A program made the position numbers and the translations under genes. A stretch of 64,000 nt of DNA from Microglena sp. YARC (taxonomy: Eukaryota > Chlorophyta > Chlorophyceae > Chlamydomonadales > Chlamydomonadaceae), in the NCBI GenBank assembly GCA_022414725.1, contig CM039464.1, positions 46,509,481 through 46,573,480 on the forward strand, given 5' to 3'. The first letter of the stretch is position 1; each line of letters begins with the position of its first letter. The notes below the pieces were generated by a model. It had not been told where the DNA came from, ran no database searches, and saw nothing but the letters and a program-made list of their open reading frames with translations. Below are positions 48,001-57,700 of this stretch, piece after piece.

Positions 48001-51000
48001 CGCCTTGGCTCGCACCACCTCCACTCCTTCGCTGCTGCAGCGGGGGGTTCTCAGGTCGTCCGTATTGATGACGCTGGCCTGCGTTGTCTCCAGTTCCCCG
48101 TCTCCCACCACGCTGTTGGGGATCCTGCTGCTTGAACTGCTTGCGCTGATGATGCTGGTTCTGTACTGCTGGTGGTGGCTGCTTCTTTGCAGGCTTTGCT
48201 GCTGCTACGACTGTCCACCCGTCATCTGGATCAGCCGCTGGTGTCGTTGCTGGTGGTGCCGTTGCTGTTGCTGGTAAAGCTGCTGGTGCCGTTGCCGGTA
48301 AAGCTGCTGGTGCTTCACTAGCGGCTTGAGGGGCAGTTTTTGGAGTGGGAGCTGCTGCCTGAGGTGCAGAGCTGGAGGGTGCGGGTGTGCTAAGCTTGGG
48401 CGTCGCAGCTGCAGTGCTGCTGCTTTCATCTGGTGCGCCATGTGCACGGATCTGAGCAGGCTTTGATTGTGCAGGATGGCTCTGCAGCTGCTGTTGTTGC
48501 TGAGCCACTTGTTGCTGCAGCTGCTGTGCCTGTGGCTGCAGCTGCTGTGGTTGTTGCTGCCGTTGCTGCTGAGCAACTCCTTGCGAAGGTTGAAGCACCT
48601 TCGGTTGCCACGGGGCTGCAGGCGCTCCAGCGCCCCGTTTGTTGTCTTCTCCACTTCGAGATCTAGATTGCAGGGGGGTTCCGGGGGACAAAGGAGGGTT
48701 TCCTACTGCAGGCGATGCAGGAGTTCTCTGCTGATGTAGTGCTGCAGTACCATGTTGAGCCGCTGTAGCTCTATGTGCTGCTGTAACTGCTTCAGACGCT
48801 CTCGTCGCCCAGGATATAGGCTTGTCAGGGGGGGCGGCCTTCTTGGGTGGGGTCATGGCTGGAGATAGTTGGTTGGATGCATCTGTGTTTGCCTGGGGGG
48901 CTGGACACACAGGACTAGCAGAGGCCTGATCTTTGGACTCGGCTTCTAAAGGTTGAGGAGTGAGTTCAACTTCGATCACAGTTGCCGACTGGGGATCAGC
49001 GGGAGACTTCTGGGCTGGTGAAGTATGAGTAACGCCCATGCTCTCTGTTGCTGGAGCTGCATGCCCTAAACCTTCAGGTATGGAAGGATAAGGCTGCTCT
49101 GACTGATCCAGCTGCTTAGTTATTTGCACACTGACGTTGGGAGTAGCTACCTCGGGTGCTTTGCTGGGTTCACTCGTGGGCGTCGTGCCGACGTCAGTTG
49201 TGGGTGCAGAAGAGGCAATTAAGAGCTCAGTAGCAGCTTGACCTGGTATTTGCGTCATAGCTGGCTCAGGTCGGGCTACGGTGCCCTGCTGGGAGTTGAT
49301 AGAAGCCTGCGGCTGCTGACAGGGAAATCCTGGTGCAGCCTTGCTACCCTGAGGAGGGGAGGCCATTGGGCCGGCTGGCACTCTTGATGGCTGTGATGAT
49401 GATGCTCCCCTGCCAGCAAATTTAGCAGCTGTACCTCCATTTGCAGCCCACACGTTGGCAGGCCTGGCCAGAACAAAGGCAGAGTGAGGGGACGTACGGA
49501 CATGGCATGCATACAAGAATCCCCAATTCAATAAGTGTGTGTGCCTGAGCCTTTGTAGCTTGAATGCGCGTTTGCAACAGTCCAGTGGTAGCCAAATAGG
49601 ATAGAGGGACTCGTCCTATCTCGAACAATCAAGATCACCTCTAGATAACCAGGAGGGAAAGAAACACTCTAAGATATGGTACCTTGCACAGCATCACCTG
49701 TTTCAGTAAGCCAACCTGCAAACTGGTGTACAAAGATTCATGAATATAATGGCATTTGTTACGATGTAATCTTAGGGAGCAATTCGCAGTCTAACACCGA
49801 GGTTATTTTAATAGAAGTAAAGGCGGAAGTGTTTTGAATTTCACTTGCCTTCATCGCACCTCACCCGTCAGAATACAGATTTATAGAGGACGAAGTTGGA
49901 CCAGGGTGAACCGTGCAAGCGTCTTGGGCGGATTTTGTATCTTGCCTGATTGTATCTTGCCAATACAGTTCAGGTCAACCTACATACAACTACATATCCT
50001 CATAAGGGGGTCCAGCCTAGTTTTCAATTATTGAGCAGGACTTCCTGGCTTGATCACACTATCACAGTGTGACCCAAAACAATCATTGGGCAACCATGGG
50101 TTAAAGAACACAAACACACCTGTCAGCAGGTGCACTTGCGATTGAGTGGGCAGCGATGAGTGAAAGTACACTAACACACCTGTCCAGGGGGTGCGCCCGG
50201 GATTGAGTGTGCAACCGTGAATAAAAGAACACGAACACACCTGTCAGGGGGTGCGCTTGCGATTGAGGCAAAGCTCTTGGAATCTGTAGGCTCTGCTGCA
50301 GGAACAACAGCCTCTGCAGGACTCCCCTCCCCCAAGTCTGTCATGCTGCTTGCACCTGGAGCATGTGATTGGTGCACTCTAGGCTGTGGGTGCAGACCCC
50401 TCGTTGGGGATGAGGCGGAGGGTGCAGTGTCTGCAGGACTGGGCGCCGCCACTCCAGCCGCTGAAAATACTGCTAGTTCAGTAGGCCCCTGTGTGGGGGG
50501 GGTTACATTGCAATCCACCCCTGATGCTGCTGAAGGCGCTGCAGTGGTCTGCGGCTGGATGGTTTTAATAGGACCAGGTGCATTGGTAGCTGTGTGCTCC
50601 CTCTCAGCAGCTGGCGTAGGGCTAGAAATGGATGGGCTGGATGTACGTGCTGACAAATGCAAGCTTGACTTCTGAGCCACAGTTTTCCCGATGTTTTGCA
50701 TGATACCGGAGGGCTGGGGTGTTGTTGCCTCAACGGCAGGTTCCGAGGTTGCTGGGGGTGGAGTGGTCCCCGTGGCTACTGGGCTAGACGAGGTTGAACC
50801 TTTCAACCTATTTGCTAGGCTGCCTGCCGCCGCACCCCAAACAGGCGTTCGGGGCTTGGCGCTCTCACCCACTGCAACCTCTGGAGAGTCTGCATATGAG
50901 GTAAGGGAGGGGGTGACAGTCTGGGGAGGCAGATCATCCACAGCTTTCTCTTCCTGAACCAATCCTGGTGATGGCTGGCCCGAAAATTCCTTCCGTCCAG

Positions 51001-51406
51001 GAGCAGTCGCCGCAACAGACCTGGGACCCGCCCCATGCTGTTGATGCTGACGGGGCGCCTGGGTGTGACTATCGTGGCTGTGGCTACTATCAGCATCTAA
51101 GTGCTGCCGAGGTCGGCTGTTCCGATGCCGTTGTCGCACATAATCGGTGCCTCTGTGTTGGTCTGTGGGTCTAGCTGGATGGCGGCCATCTGGAGTGTTC
51201 GGACCGCCGCTTCCTGGCTGCCCCCCAGAAGGCCTATGCTGCCCAGCCCCTACTCCCCCACCATCCCGGTTTGTTGGGCGCGGTCCTTCGCGTCTTCTGT
51301 CTCCGTTCCCCGATCTAGAGCTATCTGTGCGTCTCCATGTATCGGCTGAATCTGCTTTTGAGTCTAGTTCTTGAATCACCCGCTCCTGTGCACGAGGGAA
51401 ATGCAT
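41958..51406 (-). CDS. USP10: USP10/Ubp3-type ubiquitin carboxyl-terminal hydrolase (complete, six exons)
   Basis: A cysteine protease of the USP family that removes ubiquitin from proteins. Exons (minus, 5' to 3'): 50241-51406, 46478-49463, 45776-45986, 44775-44943, 44156-44247, 41958-42094. All are GT-AG and the frame holds at all five junctions, giving about 1586 residues. Cys box GFTNTGNSCFVNSTLQALL has C1111; QEDAQEFFQFIVDSAHEEL follows; the His box GGHYTADAV has H1544 and the third catalytic residue is in WLHFND (N1560 or D1561). The order EEEWSQVGKKNKSAVTRQ, then IFRGSLRSTVRAPGSKPSAT and EVLVLHISRF, is characteristic of USP10. The first ~1100 residues are Pro/Ser/Ala/Gln-rich with no domain I recognise; USP10 is about 800 residues, so this extension is long. 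Start choice (51406) is the first Met after upstream stops and is not certain. Confidence 0.9.
42119..44110. repeat. USP intron 5: two 0.9-kb tandem units plus a partial third
   Basis: Unit 1 (about 42119-43070) and unit 2 (about 43074-43950) share, in order: exon 6 acceptor-edge copy, R2 pieces, a GAATGAATGCAT microsatellite, ccatactaattgccacaac-like DNA, a hAT-like MITE, and gcaacttgatgaaacttg. A third partial unit begins at about 43952 and runs toward exon 5. The MITE is inside both full units, so it inserted before the duplication. Confidence 0.85.
42874..43004. mobile_element. hAT-like MITE (unit 1 copy)
   Basis: It runs from TAGGGGTCGGC to CTTCTCCCTA with a tatgatatcatatg core. The flanks gctatgat (42866-42873) and gctctgat (43005-43012) match at 7 of 8 positions. 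The unit 2 counterpart (about 43688-43888) has lost its left terminal repeat and gained tcatacactttccatcat repeats, but keeps the right end ccctagcgatgat. Confidence 0.82.
44156..44247 (-). CDS. USP10: USP exon 5
   Basis: It encodes PVLSEDCPDCRGVAEFRLVA and TVSHHGRNAAG, matching YRLFAVVYHHGNSATG of USP10. The acceptor is tgtgcag, the donor gtgcgt, and both phases fit their neighbours exactly. A donor-edge copy lies at about 44044-44085. Confidence 0.9.
44420..44700. repeat. Donor-edge copies of USP exon 4
   Basis: Four copies of ggactcacttgcgcaggcgc plus agtgtgaagtc, near 44425, 44495, 44580 and 44668, spaced 70-90 bp, precede the true edge at 44767-44800. Spacers are tatctatatgac repeats. 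Confidence 0.9.
44775..44943 (-). CDS. USP10: USP exon 4
   Basis: It encodes FKAEGASTATRAQKGVAL, then LPEVLVLHISRFEYRSSG and IHKPIDFDFTLRLRK (USP10: LPPVLVLHLKRFVYEKTG). Phase selects the acceptor ggcacag at 44944 over an upstream ctag. The donor is gtgagt, phase 2. Four donor-edge copies lie downstream at 44420-44700. Confidence 0.9.
44996..45380. repeat. 66-bp minisatellite in USP intron 3
   Basis: About six units of ggtgaatttggcaaaagagg and caagaaggggtgaaattggc. The Pro/Leu/Ser frame on the minus strand is repeat derived and is not joined to exon 4, because the phase does not fit. Confidence 0.88.
45776..45986 (-). CDS. USP10: USP exon 3
   Basis: It encodes VGGSQAQDPSHCQSR, then VSTIFRGSLRSTVRAPGS and ATIQPFTMLHLDILPVHV, matching IFGGHIRSVV and SATLQPFFTLQLDI of USP10. 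The acceptor is cgtcag and the donor gtaagt, ending in phase 1. A donor-edge copy lies at about 45672-45698. Confidence 0.92.
46010..46110. repeat. 16-bp minisatellite in USP intron 2
   Basis: Units of agtgggaagtgggtg, about six copies, ending close to the exon 3 acceptor. Confidence 0.85.
46215..46400. repeat. Dispersed repeat R8 (GCGTCGCA-rich)
   Basis: It contains gcgtcgccatagtgcg, gtgcgtcgcactggggtcgc and tgagtcattgaatttgcgtc. Related sequences are at 53740-54680 (tandem) and 57815-57990, where gattgagcgactcggtgtg is shared. The ends are followed by acaaaacagt. Class unknown. Confidence 0.6.
46478..49463 (-). CDS. USP10: USP exon 2 (2986 nt, Q-rich region and Cys box)
   Basis: By far the longest exon in the window. 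The acceptor is ctggccag, the donor gtgaga, phase 0. It contains a Gln-rich stretch (about 48470-48600), long Pro/Ala/Ser tracts, then the catalytic Cys codon at 47297-47299 in NTGNSCF and the QEDAQEFF motif near 46635. It ends ...KSAVTRQ, the USP10 signature before the central catalytic segment. Confidence 0.9.
50100..50215. repeat. Donor-edge copies of USP exon 1
   Basis: Two units of about 62 bp (cacacctgtcagcaggtgca near 50115 and acacctgtccagggggtgcg near 50177) copy the exon 1 end and donor; the true one is at 50235-50270. 49640-50090 holds no supported feature. Confidence 0.88.
50241..51406 (-). CDS. USP10: USP exon 1 (low-complexity N terminus)
   Basis: The ATG at 51404-51406 opens MHFPRAQERVIQELDSKADS, then Arg/Gly/Asp-rich and Pro/Thr/Ser-rich sequence to SKSFASIASAPPDR. 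A possible acceptor (gtgcacag) lies just inside the ORF at about 51390, so a further 5' exon cannot be excluded. The donor is gtgtgt, phase 2. Two donor-edge copies lie at about 50118-50215. Confidence 0.75.
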
Positions 51407-52058
51407 ACATCAAGATCTACCAACCAAGGAACGCAGCTGTACTGCGAATAATGGAGAAAGGTAGCAGAGACGTAAGGATGAAGACACCAACAACAGGAAA
51501 CAACATACCCGATTCATCTATCGCCACAGCAGGAAATGTCAATTGTCGAGATAACTATATTACAGAAGCATACACGGAAATCGTTTTATCGCACGGAAGT
51601 GATCTTATGCTGCAAAAAGCCAAGCCTGGATATAAAACTCAATGAAATAATCTCATGCTTCAACTTCAACCGATGAAAGGAAAACTTGCGACTGATCACA
51701 CAGATTCCCAGGGGATGCTGGCATTAAATATCCATATGGAAGGAGAGTGCGTTTGTACTGCCTACTGCCTGCAGGCGGGACTGCCAGTCCAAGAACGGCA
51801 GGTTCTCGGTCGACCTACTGGTGTCGACCCCAGTCGATGTCAGTTCCGTTTCATGTCAGCCGCGCACGCGTTAAATTATTCACACACTCTTCACACTGCT
51901 CTTATTACAATCGCTTTACACGAGTCCGCCCCCCACCATTATACTGAAAGGGTTCCAAGCTCCTCGGTTTCACCAGCGTAGGGCTATGCCCCTGCCACAA
52001 CAACCCCAGGGTTCAGTAGCCATGCAGTAACCAGGGCCTTGCCCGTCCTTCATTCCTA
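51407..52058. promoter_or_regulatory. Divergent region between the USP (minus) and VPS13 (plus) genes
   Basis: 652 bp separate the two start codons. There is no array of exon-edge copies, unlike the introns. Positions 51760-51850 have paired stretches (cgggactgccagtccaagaa; ggtcgacctactggtgtcgacc) that could form small hairpins. A promoter role is inferred from gene orientation only. Confidence 0.5.
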
Positions 52059-52152
52059 ATGTTTGAGGGCATATTGACTGAGGCTGTACTGGCTGCATGC
52101 GGCAAGTTTGTGGACGTGCAGAAGGATGCTCTTAAAATCAGCTTGTGGGGTG
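52059..52152 (+). CDS. VPS13: VPS13 exon 1
   Basis: The ATG at 52059 reads [20 protein letters not shown] and ends in LWGG; the donor gtaagt follows GGTG, phase 1. The start is set by alignment to the MVFE start common to VPS13 proteins. Confidence 0.85.
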
Positions 52153-52861
52153 GTAAGTCTCCTTACTAATCTATATACCGAGCTTCACTACTCTATCTAC
52201 TAAGCTACACTGCACCACCACAATGAAACTTGAGGTCTATCATCTAGTAGGACGTTGAATCCCCCCAAATTATTTACCGCTGAACCCGAGTTTCCAATGA
52301 TATAAAGTGTCACGTTCTTCAGTTACTACGGTTAGTTTCAATTAGCCCCCCTGTTAATCTAGGAATAACATTGATTAGTTGAGGGTGGGAAATTCCCTTT
52401 AGCCTAGCAGTCTACCCTCGGAATGTAGCATGAATACATGGAAAACTGCTGCTGCTCAATCTTGGGCACCCAGGACTGGTCAAGGCGAGGACATGAGTGG
52501 AAGGGTGGTGATCGGCTCAACTACCAAGCACCCTGCCATGAGTGACAGCAATAAGATACACACACACGCAACAAACACACACACTCAACAAACATACACA
52601 CACAACAAAAACACACACACAACAAACACACACACACAACAAACACACACACACAAAACACACACACCACCAAGCACCCTGCCATGAGTGACAGCAATAA
52701 GATACACGCAACTAAACACACACGCACGCAACAAAATAAAACACACAATAAAAAAACACAAGACAAAACACACACACACACAACAAACCACGTTCCCCCC
52801 CACCTCTATAGTAGTATGGTGGATGCGTTATTGCCTTATGTTTGGGAAGCTCTTGTGGGAG

Positions 52862-52894
<33 letters not shown>

Positions 52895-55800
52895 ATCCCA
52901 TACACACAAACATACACAAACACACACATATACAAATACACAACTAACCACCTATGAAAAACCACCCCTCAACCCTGTTTGGCAACATGCTTTTTGCCTT
53001 GAATAGCAGCCACAATGCACAAATGATGACCACTTTAACATGGCTTATATCTAGGGGTCGGCTATGTTATATAATATTAGTGAATACATAATATTATATA
53101 ATACTCTGTAATACTACATAATTTTAGTCGGACAAGCCGTTTCACCAGAATTTCGAATTTATTTGAAACAATTATATTATTGTGACATTATAATAATAGC
53201 AGTTAATATTAGTTTTTCAAACGCTAATATTAGTTGCCGTTCCCTACTTATATCACACCGCGCCGTGAGTGCACCCTGTCATACAATTAGTGAACGGCAA
53301 GTAATATAAGTGTTTGAAACCAATATTAACTTATATTATTATAGTGTCACAATAATACTAGTTCTTTTTTCAAATAAATTCGAAATTCTGTTGAGACGGC
53401 TCGTCCGACTAATATTATATAATATTATATGATATTATGCATTCACTAATATTATATAACATAGCCAACCCCTACATACAATACACATGCAATGCATTCA
53501 ATGATACGCACACAATGAATGCAATACTGCACACACAATGAATACAATGATACACACAATGAATACGATTGCACACACAATGATACACCTTGAGCAGGTC
53601 AAGGCGTTCTTGAAAACGTGAAGCTCAGACCCGAGGCTTTTGAATACCTTCAACTCCCATTCTCAGTCAGCGAAGGATGCATTGGGAAATTGAGGCTTCA
53701 GGTGGGTTTCACTGGCTTGTTTTGTGCGTGCCAATTGAGAGACTCGGTGTGACCCCAGTAGCGACGCACTGCCACCCGAAACCTGCGGAGCGCAAAATGC
53801 GGAGCTTGGGGGGTTTGGGGGGATGAGTTTCACTGGCTTGTTTTGTGCGTGCCAATTGAGCGACTCGGTGTGACCCCAGTAGCGACGCACTGCCCCCCGA
53901 AACCTGCGGAGCGCAAAATGCGGAGCTTGGGGGGTTTGGGGGGATGAGTTTCACCGGCTTGTTTTGTGCGTGCCAATTGAGCGACTCGGTGTGACCCTAG
54001 TAGCGACGCACTGCCCCCCGAAACCTGCGGAGCGCAAAATGCGGAGCTTGGGGGGTTTGGGGGGATGAGTTTCACCGGCTTGTTTTGTGCGTACCAATTG
54101 AGCGACTCGGTGTGACCCCAGTAGCGACGCACTGCCCCCCGAAACCTGCGGAGCGCAAAATGCGGAGCTTGGGGGGGGTTGGGGGGATGGGTTTCACTGG
54201 CTTGTTTTGTGCGTACCAATTGAGCGACTCGGTGTGACCCCAGTAGCGACGCACTGCCCCCCCGAAACCTGCGGGAGCGCAAAATGCGGAGCTTGGGGGT
54301 TTGGGGTGGGGTGTGTGTGTGTGTGTGGGGGGGTGAGTTTCACTGGGTTGTTTCGTGCAACACATCGCAAGTTGAGCGACTCGGTGTGACCCCAGTTGCG
54401 ACGCACTGCCCCCGGACCCTGTGGAGCGCAAAACGCGGAGCTTGGGGGGTTTGGGTGGGGGTGGGGGTGAGTTTCACTGGGTTGTTTCGTGCGACACATC
54501 GCAAGTTGAGCGACTTGGTGTGACTCCAGTTGCGACGCACTGCCCCTTGGACCCTGCAGAGCGCAAAACACGGAGCTTAGGGGGTTTGTAGAGACATTTC
54601 TGGGGAGATTAAGCAGAGCGATGCGTCGCCGTGCAGCGACGGAATGGCATGGCGTCGTCAAAAACAAAACAGTGTATAGTTTGTATTTTGTTTTAGGGAT
54701 TTATACCCATGTTGGACTTTCGACGCTAGATGAATGAATAAATGAATGCATGAGTAAATGGATGAATTAATTATTTAATTAATGATGTACTTATTTACTT
54801 TGTTAATTTATAAATCAATGAATGAATGCATGAATGAAAGAGTGAACTGATGAATGAATGAATGAATAAATGAACACTTGAATGGATGGATGGATGGATG
54901 GATGGATGGATGGATGGATGGATGGATGGATGGATGGATGGATGGATGGATGGATGGATGGATGGATGGATGGATGGATGGATGGATGGATGGATGGATG
55001 GATGGATGGATGGATGGATGGATGGATGGATGGATGGATGGATGGATGGATGGATGGATGGATGGATGGATGGATGGATGGATGGACGGACGGACGGACG
55101 GACGGACGGACGGATGGATGGATGGACGGACGGACGGACGGACGGATGGATGGAGGGATGGATGGATGGATGGATGGATGGAATAATGGATGGATGGATG
55201 GATGGATGGAATAATGGATGGATGGATGGATGGATGTGCTCTTCTGGAGGTCTTCTGGATGTAGGTCTCTAATGAGGCTATTTTATATGTAATTTAATGG
55301 GGATCTTCTGGAAGTTGTGCTCTATTGGGGGTCTTCTGGATGTAGTGCTCTAATGAGGGTCTTTTATATGTAGTTCTCTAATGGGAATCTTCTGGACGTT
55401 GTGCTTTAATGCGGGTCTTTTATATGCAGTTCTCTAATGGGAATCATCTGGACCTTGTGCTCTAATGAGGGTCTTTTATATGTAGTGCTTTAATGGGGAT
55501 CTTCTGGATGTTGTGCTCTAATGGAGGTCTTCTAGGTGTAGTGCTCTAATGAGGGTCTTTTACATGCAGTTCTCTACTGGGGATCTTCTGGACGTTGTGC
55601 TCTAATGCGGGTTTTTTAAAAGACAGTTCTCTAATGGGGATCTTCTGTACGCTGTGCTCTAATGCGGGTCTATTAAAAGGCAGTTCTCTAATGGGGATCT
55701 TCTGGACGTTGTGCTCTAATGCGGGTCTTTTAAAAGGCAGTTCTGTAATGGGGATCTTCTGGATGTTGTGCTCTAATGCGGGTCTTTTAAAAGGCGGTTC

Positions 55801-56587
55801 TCTAATGGGGATCTTCTGGATGTTGTGCTCTGAAGGGGTCTTCTGGATTTAGTGCTCTAATGCGGCTATGTTATATGTAGTGCTCTAATGGGGATCTGCT
55901 GGATGTTGTGCTCCAATGCGGGTCTTTTATACGTAGTACTCTAATGGGGATCTTCTGGACGTTGTGCTCCAATGCGGGTCTTTTATGTAATTATATGTAG
56001 TGCTCTAATGGGGATCTTCTGGACGTTGCGCTTCTATGCGGGTCTTTTATAAGGCAGTTCTCTAATTGGGATCTTCTGGATATTGCGCTCTGATGGGGGT
56101 CTTCTAGATGTAGTGCTCTAATGAGGGTCTTTTATATGTAGTGCTTTAATGGGGATCTGCTGGACATTGTGCTCTAATAGGGGTCTTTTGGATGTTGTGC
56201 TTTACTGGGAGCAAGCCTCGGTCTGTCTGTAGCCTTGCATTACAGTCTGTAGTTTGGGGGTCACTTCATCAGTGTTTTTCTTTATAAGCCCTTCATACTA
56301 CGCTTATGCAAGTTCTTTTAGCCTATTTGGTCTACCCCTGGACTCTCAACATGCATACAAACAGTCTGTGGGTATCAAAATACAGTCACTCCCCACACCC
56401 CGCACACCCCGCACACCCCAACCACCACCACAACAACCCATCCGCCCACCCATCCACCTACTCATTCTCCCCACCCCCTCTTTCAGATTCCTTGGGGACG
56501 CTGGGTTACCGGCAACCTCATTATCGAATTGTCTGATGTTACACTGTGCACAACCTCAAGAGAGGATGATGAGGTGAGATACAATTT

Positions 56588-56649
<62 letters not shown>

Positions 56650-57661
56650 TAGATAGATAGATGAATAGATAGAGAGAATAGATAGATAATATAGATAGAT
56701 AGATAGACTGACATATATTAATACTAAAAAAGCTAAAGGGACTTGCCCAACCGTGCTTGGAAGGGCTAAAAAGTAAAGCATTGATAACTGAACCCCAAAC
56801 AATCGATTTTCCGATGAGGGCCCTGAGTTCGTGCTACAGTGATCATTCAATTCCACGACGTCCATGTGTACCACATCTTGCAGTAGGAAGAAAGGCCTGC
56901 TCTTGAGGGCAAAAAATAAAAAGGTAAACAAGCAGAACTTGACCTTGCAGGCAGAACCATTGCACCATTGCTGGAAGAACCATGGATCCATTGCACCCTT
57001 GACCTTGCAGGCAGACTGGTGTCACATGTTTTAGGAAGATGTGTGGGAAGATGTTTTTTACAATCATCACAGAAGAGGAATTTCAAACAGGGTTTTTGTT
57101 AAGTGTGATTTATAGCTATTCAGCGGATGATTTGGGTTCAAGGTTTCTGAAGATCCCAGACTTCGTGCATGACATCGATAATTTGGCCTGGAAATCTGAG
57201 AATTCTCGCGAGAATTCTCGATAATTGGCCTGAGATTCTGAGAACCAAGTCCGCAGTACAAAGTGTGCTTCCCAAATCATCCCCTGAATTGCTTTAAGTA
57301 CCACATCTCTCAGGAGGGAGAAGGGCCTGCTCTAGACTGATATGCAATACAGTAAATCAGTATTCTACACGTGTCTGACTCACTCGACCTCTGTCACCAT
57401 GTGTACCACACCTCGCAGTGGGAAGAAGGGCCTGCTCTTGAGCGAGACCAGGCTGCTAAGCAAGCTGAGCTGGCAGCTGCTGAGCTTGCCAAGCTGTCAC
57501 GTCGCATGGCTCAGCACAAGGCTGCCAAGGGCAGGCGTGGCTCACTGGATACAGGTGACTGGTGGTTACCTTTTTGTGTGTGGTATTGTGTGTGTGTGTG
57601 TGTATGCAATGCGTCACAAATTGATACAGGTGACTGGTGGTTACCTTTTTGTGTGTGGTAT

Positions 57662-57700
<39 letters not shown>

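Noticed and set aside
46500..49300. Several plus-strand ORFs opposite USP exon 2
   Set aside because: Antisense shadows of a GC-rich exon; the minus frame carries the USP Cys box and fits the splice phases.
54881..55238. Long MDGW-repeat proteins in three plus-strand frames
   Set aside because: Translations of a TGGA tetranucleotide repeat; the period of 4 opens all three frames, with no splice signals or unique sequence.
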